Below are positions 5,896 through 12,042 of a stretch of DNA of 17,624 nucleotides, one piece after another. The notes beneath the pieces are model-generated. The model saw only the letters and a program-made list of their open reading frames with translations. It was not told the DNA's origin and made no database searches. Every line of letters starts with the position of its first letter. Within the stretch, counting starts at the first letter, position 1. This DNA comes from Candidatus Woesearchaeota archaeon. Its GTDB lineage: Archaea > Nanobdellota > Nanobdellia > Woesearchaeales > GW2011-AR4. The position numbers and the translations under genes were made by a program. Location: NCBI GenBank assembly GCA_030751755.1, contig JASMFO010000064.1, positions 1 to 17,624 of the forward strand, in the 5' to 3' direction.

Positions 5896-6876
5896 ATGTA
5901 CGATGTAATAACTGTAGGTTCTGCAACTGTAGATGCTCTTGCACGGACAGAGTTCTGCGAGACAATTCATGACAAGAAGAATGAAGAATGCATTGTGTAT
6001 CCTGTAGGTGCAAAGATACTGATGAAAGAGCTGATAATGACTGTGGGGGGTGGTGGCACAAATACTGCAGTTTCATTATCAAGGCTGGGGCACAAAGTTG
6101 CATTTTTGGGAAAAATAGGCTCAAAATACAATTCTGGCAGGGTTATTCATCAATTAAAAAAGGAAAATGTAAATACTTCTTTAATCATAAGATCGAAAAC
6201 CGGAAGGACTGGTTACTCAATAGTTTTGGACAGCAAGAATCATGACAGAACTATCTTAACATTTAGAGGCTCTAACAGAGATTTAAAATTTAGTGAGGTT
6301 AAATTAAAAAAATTAAAGACAAAATGGTTTTATTTTTCTTCAATGATTGGGACGTCATTCAGAACACTGGAAAAAATAGCAAATTATGCTTCTAAAAATA
6401 ATATAAAGATTGCCTTCAACATAAGCTCATATTTAGCAAAAAAGGGGAAAAATTATTTGAAAAATATATTAAAAAAAATAAATATTCTTGTATTAAATAA
6501 AGAGGAAGCAGCATTATTAGTGGGAAAAGGAAACATAGAGAATTTATTAAAAAAAATAAGTAAATTAGGTCCAAACATAGTTTCTATCACTGATGGCAAG
6601 CATGGTGCCTATGCCTTGTATAATAACCAAATTTATTGCGGAAAATCCAATAAGGTTAAAATTGTAGAAACAACAGGTGCAGGCGATGCATTTGCATCCT
6701 CTTTCGTATGCGGAATAATAAAAAAGGGTAATATAGGTTTTGCAATGAAATTGGGCATGACCAATGCGGAATCTGTCATACAGCATCACGGGGCAAAGGA
6801 AAAGCTATTAACATACAACGCGGCTTTAAAAATAATGAAGAAAAGGCCTATAAGTGTAATTAAAAAGACATTATAA
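5896..6876 (+). CDS. PfkB-family carbohydrate or nucleoside kinase
   Basis: 326 aa. The N-terminal YDVITVGSATVDAL strand-turn, the di-Gly substrate motif GGGGTNTAVSLSRLG near residues 52-66, and the C-terminal anion-hole motif TTGAGDAF, with catalytic base D264, define the ribokinase/PfkB family. These enzymes phosphorylate sugars or nucleosides with ATP. The insert after VDALARTEF (FCETIHDKKNEECIVY) resembles archaeal members annotated as ribokinase, nucleoside kinase or ADP-dependent-like sugar kinases, so the substrate cannot be fixed from sequence. Length is normal and there are no frame problems. The gene is monocistronic with its own TATA box. A TATA-like spacing elsewhere upstream is not seen. 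Confidence 0.92.
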   Translation: MYDVITVGSATVDALARTEFCETIHDKKNEECIVYPVGAKILMKELIMTVGGGGTNTAVSLSRLGHKVAFLGKIGSKYNSGRVIHQLKKENVNTSLIIRSKTGRTGYSIVLDSKNHDRTILTFRGSNRDLKFSEVKLKKLKTKWFYFSSMIGTSFRTLEKIANYASKNNIKIAFNISSYLAKKGKNYLKNILKKINILVLNKEEAALLVGKGNIENLLKKISKLGPNIVSITDGKHGAYALYNNQIYCGKSNKVKIVETTGAGDAFASSFVCGIIKKGNIGFAMKLGMTNAESVIQHHGAKEKLLTYNAALKIMKKRPISVIKKTL

Positions 6877-7020
6877 TTCCAAAGCGTATACAAGCTCTTT
6901 AATATTTTGGGCTTTGAGATGGCTAAATTCTATGCCTCACAATTCATTTTTCGTACTCATCATTTAACCATAAATAATTGTTTTCTATATGTGCTCTATC
7001 AGTTCCAGAAAGATTTAAAT
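6871..7020 (-). pseudogene. Decayed minus-strand coding remnant
   Basis: Reading the minus strand, one frame gives the protein-like text GTDRAHIENNYLWLNDEYEK and stops at TGA. The next frame continues with NEL, a TGA, then EFSHLKAQNIKELVYALEL and a TAA at 6871-6873 that overlaps the pfkB stop. Together this looks like about 55 residues of a C-terminus broken by a frameshift and a stop. TGA ends intact genes here, so recoding is unlikely. The family is not recognised, and chance is possible in AT-rich DNA. Confidence 0.3.
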
Positions 7021-7021
7021 A
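7014..7021 (+). promoter_or_regulatory. TATA box of the leader/aromatic operon transcript
   Basis: TTTAAATA, preceded by a purine-rich AGAAAGA that could serve as BRE, begins 31 nt before the leader ATG at 7045. The other leaderless starts here show 27-33 nt. It predicts a transcript beginning near 7040-7045, about 190 nt before the DAHP synthase ATG. Confidence 0.6.
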
Positions 7022-7044
7022 TAAGACAATAATCCTTAGATGCT

Positions 7045-7125
7045 ATGGCAAATCTAGCTAATAGTGGAAATAGAATAAATTTCGAGCTAGACGCATTTGC
7101 ATATTTCTTTTTTTATTTTAGGTAG
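7045..7125 (+). CDS. Candidate Phe/Tyr-rich leader peptide (26 aa) of the aromatic operon
   Basis: A 26-codon ORF from ATG 7045 to TAG 7123. Its end reads FAYFFFYFR (residues 18-26): seven of nine are Phe or Tyr, with the uninterrupted run Y-F-F-F-Y-F. It directly precedes an operon whose end products are Phe and Tyr, and it starts at exactly the leaderless distance from a consensus TATA box. The composition recalls the bacterial pheA and pheST leader peptides, which sense charged tRNA-Phe. In this model ribosome stalling at residues 20-25 would report Phe/Tyr starvation and alter transcription. Caveats: any in-frame T-rich tract encodes Phe and Tyr, and this tract could simply be a terminator. 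An overlapping ATG at 7040 gives only five codons. Leader-peptide attenuation is not, to my knowledge, established in archaea. Confidence 0.5.
   Translation: MANLANSGNRINFELDAFAYFFFYFR
7048..7120 (+). terminator. Terminator-like hairpin and U-tract inside the leader ORF
   Basis: GCAAAUCUAGCU (7048-7059) pairs with AGCUAG (7085-7090) and, after a 4-nt bulge, AUUUGC (7095-7100), giving 12 bp. An inner GAAAU/AUUUC stem (7067-7071 with 7079-7083) extends it. Directly after come 18 nt with 15 U, including seven in a row (7108-7114), which are also the Phe/Tyr codons. A ribosome in the leader ORF would melt the hairpin and cover the U-tract, so translation could control termination. Confidence 0.5.
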
Positions 7126-7210
7126 TCATGGGAGATAACTAAACCTAATGGCTCAAAACTCAAATGTTTTGTTTCCTAAATCCCAGATAAATATTAAAAA
7201 GGTTTAGTTA
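7118..7210 (+). promoter_or_regulatory. Mutually exclusive RNA pairings downstream of the leader ORF
   Basis: UUAGGU (7118-7123, the end of the leader ORF) can pair with ACCUAA (7143-7148). Alternatively UAACUAAACCU (7136-7146) pairs perfectly over 11 bp with AGGUUUAGUUA (7200-7210). The two share 7143-7146 and cannot coexist. A small hairpin, CAAAAC/GUUUUG (7154-7171), lies in the loop. A ribosome at the end of the leader would block the first pairing and favour the second. The function is inferred; the complementarity is seen. Confidence 0.4.
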
Positions 7211-7222
7211 AACAACCAAGCT

Positions 7223-7227
7223 GGAGG
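7223..7227 (+). promoter_or_regulatory. Shine-Dalgarno site of the DAHP synthase gene
   Basis: GGAGG ends 6 nt before the ATG at 7234. A strong Shine-Dalgarno is unusual here, where first genes look leaderless, so this gene has a 5' UTR. A weaker AT-rich box, ATAAATATT (7187-7195), could give a short UTR from a separate promoter, as for ppsA. Confidence 0.75.
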
Positions 7228-7233
7228 ATAAAA

Positions 7234-8247
7234 ATGATAATTGTGCTGAAACCAAAAACAAAAAAAGAGGACATAGACAGTTTAATAGAAAAAATAAAAG
7301 CTAAAGATCTAAAGCCTGTTGCATTTGAAGGGGAAGAAAGAACAGTAATACATGTACTTGGTGATACAAAAGAAGAAGTTGGCAATGGCTGGAGCTCCAT
7401 AAGATGTGTAGAAAAAGTAATGAGAATTTTAAAGCCCTACAAGCTTGCAAGCAAAGAGCATCATTCCCATAAAACTGTAATCAGGGTGGGGGGTGTGACA
7501 ATAGGCGGCAGTGATTTTGTAGTTATTGCAGGACCTTGCTCAGTAGAAAACGAGAAACAGATAATGGAATCTGCCAAGTTGATGAAAGCCAACGGGATAA
7601 AAATAATGCGGGCTTCTGCATTTAAGCCAAGAACCTCTCCATATTCTTTCCAGGGCCTGGGTATTGAAGGCCTTAAACTCTTAAAAAAAGTTAGAGAAGA
7701 AACAGGTATTTTGGTAGAAACAGAGATAATGGATGTCAGGGATGTTGGTATTACAGCCGAGCATGTTGATGTATTAAGGGTGGGAGCAAGAAACATGCAG
7801 AATTTTGATCTGTTAAAAGAAGTAGGGAAAATTGATAAGCCTGTTATCTTAAAAAGAGGCATTGCAGCTACAATTAAAGAATTTTTAATGGCTGCTGAGT
7901 ACATTCTTATGAATGGGAATAAGAATGTAATTCTATGCGAAAGAGGAATAAGAACTTTTGAAACAGCATACAGAAATACCTTAGATCTGGGAGCTGTTGC
8001 TGTATTGCAGAAAGAAACACACTTGCCAATAATTGTTGATCCAAGCCATGCTGCAGGAAGAAGGGATTTAATAATTCTTTTATGCAAGGCTTCTGCAGCT
8101 GTAGGCGCAGACGGATTGCTCATAGAAGTGCATCCAAACCCTGAAGAATCTTTAAGCGATGGTGCGCAATCACTATATCCAGAACAATTAACAACCCTCT
8201 TGAAGGAATTAAAACCAGTCTGTGCTGCTGTAGGAAGAAAACTGTAA
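7234..8247 (+). CDS. aroF: 3-Deoxy-D-arabino-heptulosonate 7-phosphate synthase (type I beta, with N-terminal regulatory domain)
   Basis: 337 aa. It condenses PEP with erythrose 4-phosphate, the first step of the shikimate pathway. The catalytic barrel begins near residue 85 and shows AGPCSVE (99-105, with metal-binding C102), KPRTSPYSFQG from 131, the VGARNMQNFDLL segment, LKRG, and DPSHAAGRRD near the end. Residues 1 to about 70 form the ferredoxin-like (ACT-like) domain found in the Thermotoga maritima type, where it mediates feedback inhibition by Tyr and Phe. Length matches that group (about 338 aa). It is the first enzyme of the operon, follows the Phe/Tyr-rich leader ORF, and its stop is 1 nt from the next start. 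Feedback control is inferred from domain content. Confidence 0.96.
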   Translation: MIIVLKPKTKKEDIDSLIEKIKAKDLKPVAFEGEERTVIHVLGDTKEEVGNGWSSIRCVEKVMRILKPYKLASKEHHSHKTVIRVGGVTIGGSDFVVIAGPCSVENEKQIMESAKLMKANGIKIMRASAFKPRTSPYSFQGLGIEGLKLLKKVREETGILVETEIMDVRDVGITAEHVDVLRVGARNMQNFDLLKEVGKIDKPVILKRGIAATIKEFLMAAEYILMNGNKNVILCERGIRTFETAYRNTLDLGAVAVLQKETHLPIIVDPSHAAGRRDLIILLCKASAAVGADGLLIEVHPNPEESLSDGAQSLYPEQLTTLLKELKPVCAAVGRKL

Positions 8248-8248
8248 A

Positions 8249-9349
8249 ATGGGAGAAGAAATAAGGATTGAAATTGAAAGTAAAAATAAAGGATATCCCA
8301 TCTTTATAGGTAACTCTACATCCGCATTAATTCAAAAATTCATTGAAGAGAATCATAAAAACAAGAAAGTAGGGATTATTACAGATGATAATATAAAAAG
8401 TTTATATGAGAATACTATTTCAAAATCTCTAAATCATCTGAGCCCATATCTAATCTCAATTCCTGCTGGAGAAAAGAACAAAACAAGAGAAACAAAAGAA
8501 AGAATTGAGGATATGCTTTTAGAAAAAAAATATAGTAGAGACACTATAATCATTGCTTTTGGAGGGGGTGTAATAGGAGATTTAACTGGATTCGTAGCTT
8601 CCACATACAACAGGGGGATTTCAATAATCCATGTTCCAACAACCTTGCTGGCAATGGTCGATTCTTCTATAGGTGGAAAAACTGGAGTAGATACAAAATA
8701 TGGGAAAAATTTAATTGGAACTATTCACCAGCCTGATGCTGTCTTTATTGATTTAAATTTTCTTAATAGTTTACCAAAAGAAGAGTTCCTGAATGGCATG
8801 TCAGAGATAATTAAGATTGCAATTACATCAGATAAAGAGCTGTTTGAATTTATAGAAAAAAACAGTAAAGAGATATTGGAAAAAGAAGAAAATACCTTAT
8901 TGTATATAATAAAAAGAAGTATAGAGCTAAAAAAAGAGATTATAGAGAGAGATGAGGAAGAGTCTGGATTAAGGCAGACTCTTAATTTTGGGCATACCTT
9001 TGGGCATGCATTTGAAAATTATTCTGAATACAAAATAAAGCATGGCTTCTGCATAAGCCGCGGCATAGCAGTTGAGAGCAAAATCTCTGTCCTAACTGAA
9101 AATTTAAAGCGAGAGGAAGAAAAAAGAATTGTTTCTTTATTAGACAAATTTAGCCTTCCAAACAAAATAAATGAGGACATTAATCCAAATAAAATAATTG
9201 ATATAATGAAAGTAGACAAAAAAACAAGAAACCAAAAACCGAGATTTGTTATTTTAAAAGAGATAGGCAGGATAAAAACAAAAAACAAAGATTTCTCATT
9301 TGAAATTAAGGAGGATATAATCAAAAAAGCAATTGAAACGCCAAAATGA
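8249..9349 (+). CDS. aroB: 3-Dehydroquinate synthase
   Basis: 366 aa. It cyclises DAHP to 3-dehydroquinate using NAD+ and a divalent metal. Visible motifs are the NAD-binding GGGVIGD (105-111), HVPTTLLAMVDSSIGGKTGV (128-147), NGMSEIIK (182-189) and NFGHTFGHAFE (246-256). Predicted Zn ligands are E186, H249 and H265, all present. The canonical AroB, together with a DAHP synthase, shows that this organism uses the standard route rather than the alternative archaeal AroA'/AroB' entry known from methanogens. It starts 1 nt after the DAHP synthase stop, and its own stop overlaps the next start by 4 nt (ATGA), so translation is coupled. Length is normal. Confidence 0.97.
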   Translation: MGEEIRIEIESKNKGYPIFIGNSTSALIQKFIEENHKNKKVGIITDDNIKSLYENTISKSLNHLSPYLISIPAGEKNKTRETKERIEDMLLEKKYSRDTIIIAFGGGVIGDLTGFVASTYNRGISIIHVPTTLLAMVDSSIGGKTGVDTKYGKNLIGTIHQPDAVFIDLNFLNSLPKEEFLNGMSEIIKIAITSDKELFEFIEKNSKEILEKEENTLLYIIKRSIELKKEIIERDEEESGLRQTLNFGHTFGHAFENYSEYKIKHGFCISRGIAVESKISVLTENLKREEEKRIVSLLDKFSLPNKINEDINPNKIIDIMKVDKKTRNQKPRFVILKEIGRIKTKNKDFSFEIKEDIIKKAIETPK

Positions 9350-10773
9350 TTTGTATATCTATTATATTCTCAAATATGGACGCTGCAATTGCTGATTTAA
9401 AAAAAGCAAATAATATTGCAGATATAATAGAGTTGAGGGTTGATTATATTTTTGGTTTAGATATAAAAAAATTAATTGAAGCAGCAGAAAAACCAGTAAT
9501 TGTGACCAACAGAAGAAAAGCAGATAATGGTAAATTTGAAGGTGCTGAGGAAGAAAGATTATCAATATTAAAAAAAGCAATTGATTTGGGTGCAGATTAT
9601 GTTGACATAGAAATTGATTCAAATTACAATGAAATAATTAATGATAAAAAAAATTCAAAAATAATTATTTCATACCATAATTTCGATGAAACACCAGAAA
9701 ACATTAATGAAATATTTGACAAATTAAATTCGACTAATGCGGATATAATCAAGATAGTAACAACAGCAAATAAACTAGCGGACAATTTAAAAATAATTGA
9801 ATTGATTAAAAAAAGTGAAAAGCCTATTATTGGCTTATGTATGGGACCTTTAGGGGAGATAAGCAGGATACTTTCAACAATTTACGGCTCTTTTTTGACT
9901 TTTGCAAGCCTTGATAAAGGCAAAGAATCTGCTCCTGGACAGATTCCTGCAGAAACTTTAAGGAATATTTATAGAATCGATGAAATAAAACCGGGATTTA
10001 AGCTCTATGGTGTTATTGGAAAACCAATAAGCAAAAGCAAAGGCTATATTGTACATAATTCTTTATTCAAAAAAGAAAAATTAAATAATATTTACCTTAA
10101 ATTTGAAGTAAATGATTTAGAGAAATTTATGAAAAATTTTTCATCTTTATTAGCAGGATTTAGCGTAACAATGCCCCATAAGGAAAACATATTGAAATTT
10201 ATTGGTGTTATTGATCCAGTTGCAAAAAAAATTGGAGCAGTAAATACCGTTGTAAACAATAATGGAAAATTAACAGGTTACAATACAGACATAATTGGAG
10301 CAATAAAAGCAATTGAAGTCAAAACAGAAATTAAAGACAAAAATGTAACTATTCTTGGTGCAGGTGGTGCTGCAAGAGCTATTGCTGTTGGAGTATTAGA
10401 AAAACAGGGAAAATTGACTATACTAAACAGGACAGTAGAAAAAGCAGAAAAGCTGTCTAAAGAATTTAACTGTAATTTTGGCTCATTGCAGGATTTTGAA
10501 AAAATTAAAACTGATATATTGATTAACACAACTTCTATAGGAATGCATCCAGAAATAAATGGAACTCCAATAAATACAAAATTTGTAAAAAATATTATTG
10601 TTCTTGATGCAATCTATAGCCAGGAAAAGACCAAATTGCTGCAGGAAGCAGAAAAAAATAATTGCACAATAATAAGCGGGATTGAGATGTACATAAACCA
10701 GGCTGCAGGACAATTTAAGATCTGGACAGGAAAAGAAGCTGATATTAATTTTATGAGGAACATAATAAAATGA
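9346..10773 (+). CDS. aroDE: Bifunctional 3-dehydroquinate dehydratase (type I) / shikimate dehydrogenase
   Basis: 475 aa with two catalytic domains in pathway order. Residues 1 to about 208 are a type I dehydroquinase: ELRVDY (29-34), catalytic H111 in YHNFDETP, Schiff-base K136 in DIIKIVTTAN, and MGPLGEISRI (166-175). Residues about 218-475 are shikimate dehydrogenase: YGVIGKPISKSKG (221-233), catalytic K279 in TMPHKEN, the shikimate ligands N300 and D315 (AVNT, YNTD), the Rossmann loop GAGGAA (338-343), and NRT (361-363), which favours NADPH. The same fusion is known in plants and some microbes and channels dehydroquinate to shikimate. It overlaps its neighbours by 4 nt on both sides. The linker is only about ten residues long. 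Confidence 0.96.
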   Translation: MICISIIFSNMDAAIADLKKANNIADIIELRVDYIFGLDIKKLIEAAEKPVIVTNRRKADNGKFEGAEEERLSILKKAIDLGADYVDIEIDSNYNEIINDKKNSKIIISYHNFDETPENINEIFDKLNSTNADIIKIVTTANKLADNLKIIELIKKSEKPIIGLCMGPLGEISRILSTIYGSFLTFASLDKGKESAPGQIPAETLRNIYRIDEIKPGFKLYGVIGKPISKSKGYIVHNSLFKKEKLNNIYLKFEVNDLEKFMKNFSSLLAGFSVTMPHKENILKFIGVIDPVAKKIGAVNTVVNNNGKLTGYNTDIIGAIKAIEVKTEIKDKNVTILGAGGAARAIAVGVLEKQGKLTILNRTVEKAEKLSKEFNCNFGSLQDFEKIKTDILINTTSIGMHPEINGTPINTKFVKNIIVLDAIYSQEKTKLLQEAEKNNCTIISGIEMYINQAAGQFKIWTGKEADINFMRNIIK

Positions 10774-12041
10774 ATTTGATAGTAAATAAAACAGAAAAAT
10801 TAACAGGAGAAATAGAAATACCTGGCTCAAAATCCCATACAATACGTGCAGTAGTCATAGCATCCCTGGCAGAAGGAAAATCAAAAATAATCAATCCATT
10901 GTTTTCAGATGATACCAAAGCTGCAATAAACGGCTGCAGAGCTTTAGGGGCATTAATTAAAGAAGAAAATAATAATCTTATTATTGAAGGCTTTAATGGA
11001 AAACCTCGCGAGCCGTTAAAAAAACTGGATATGCTTAATTCTGGAACATCAATTAATATGCTTGTATCTGTAACAGCATTAGGTAATTTCAAAGTTATTC
11101 TGGATGGCGATGATTCTTTAAGAAAAAGGCCAGTGCAGCCTTTGCTTGATGCATTAGAAAATCTTGGCGTCAGTGCAAAATCAATTGACAACAATGGCTG
11201 TCCTCCAATAGAAATACAAGGGCCAATTAAAGGTGGTGAAACTGATGTTCATTGTAAAAGTTCCCAATATCTTTCTAGTTTGCTTATTTCATGTCCATTA
11301 ATTAATAATGAGACAAGAATCCATGCGAAAAATATTTGTGAAATACCTTATATTAATATGACTTTAAAATGGCTTGATGAATTTAAAATAGAATATGAGA
11401 ACAAGAACTTAGAATATTTCAAGATACTGGGAAATCAAAAATATGATTCATTTGAAAAATCAATACCTGCAGACTGGTCATCAGCTGCATTTCCAATTTG
11501 TGCAGCTGCAATTACAAACTCAGATGTTTTAATTAAAGGCCCTGATATTAATGATGCGCAAGGAGACAAAAAAGTAATTGATTATTTGAAAAAAATGGGG
11601 GCTGATATTGAAATTAATGAAAATGGAATTAGGATTATTGGAAAAGAACTAAATGGAGCTGAAATTGATTTAAATGAAACTCCGGATTTATTGCCAGTTA
11701 TGGCAGTTGTTGCATGTTTTGCTAAAGATGAAACAAGATTAGTTAATGTAGCCCACGCAAGAATAAAGGAAACTGACAGGATAAAGGTTATGCATGATGA
11801 ACTTAAAAAATTAGGGGCTGATATTGGGGAGTTAGAAGATGGGCTGATAATAAGTCATAAACCTTTAAAAGGGGCATTGCTTAACGGCCACTCGGATCAT
11901 AGGGTGGTAATGGCTCTGTCTTTAGCTGGTTTAATAGCAGAAGGCAAAACTATCATAGATACAGCAGAATCAGTATCTGTAACTTATCCTGATTATTTTG
12001 AATCTATGAAGGCTCTTGGAGCAAACTTGGAGGTAGAATAA
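10770..12041 (+). CDS. aroA: EPSP synthase (3-phosphoshikimate 1-carboxyvinyltransferase)
   Basis: 423 aa. It transfers the enolpyruvyl group of PEP to shikimate 3-phosphate. Motifs seen: PGSKSHTIRA (18-27, with K21, S22 and R26), NSGTS (90-94), RKRPVQPL (118-125), the SSQYLSSLL segment, catalytic D306 (TPDLLPVMAV), E334 and R337 (KETDRIKVM), and SDHRVVMA (375-382). In the usual NAGTAMR motif the Arg is replaced by Asn (N96), a residue worth checking for PEP affinity or glyphosate response. It overlaps the upstream fusion gene by 4 nt. Its substrate requires shikimate kinase, which is missing from the operon. Length is typical. Confidence 0.96.
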   Translation: MNLIVNKTEKLTGEIEIPGSKSHTIRAVVIASLAEGKSKIINPLFSDDTKAAINGCRALGALIKEENNNLIIEGFNGKPREPLKKLDMLNSGTSINMLVSVTALGNFKVILDGDDSLRKRPVQPLLDALENLGVSAKSIDNNGCPPIEIQGPIKGGETDVHCKSSQYLSSLLISCPLINNETRIHAKNICEIPYINMTLKWLDEFKIEYENKNLEYFKILGNQKYDSFEKSIPADWSSAAFPICAAAITNSDVLIKGPDINDAQGDKKVIDYLKKMGADIEINENGIRIIGKELNGAEIDLNETPDLLPVMAVVACFAKDETRLVNVAHARIKETDRIKVMHDELKKLGADIGELEDGLIISHKPLKGALLNGHSDHRVVMALSLAGLIAEGKTIIDTAESVSVTYPDYFESMKALGANLEVE

Positions 12042-12042
12042 A

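Larger units (their letters stand above)
6877..7233. other. 357-bp intergenic region upstream of the aromatic operon
   Basis: The longest gap in the window. Its left half holds the decayed minus-strand remnant. The right half holds a consensus TATA box (7014-7021), a short Phe/Tyr-rich ORF (7045-7125), a terminator-like hairpin, alternative RNA pairings up to 7210, and the Shine-Dalgarno site of the DAHP synthase gene. No tRNA, repeat array or intact larger gene is seen. Confidence 0.7.

Noticed and set aside
7461..8123. 220-codon minus-strand ORF across DAHP synthase
   Set aside because: It is an antisense shadow of a clearly conserved enzyme; it has no recognisable motifs or promoter.
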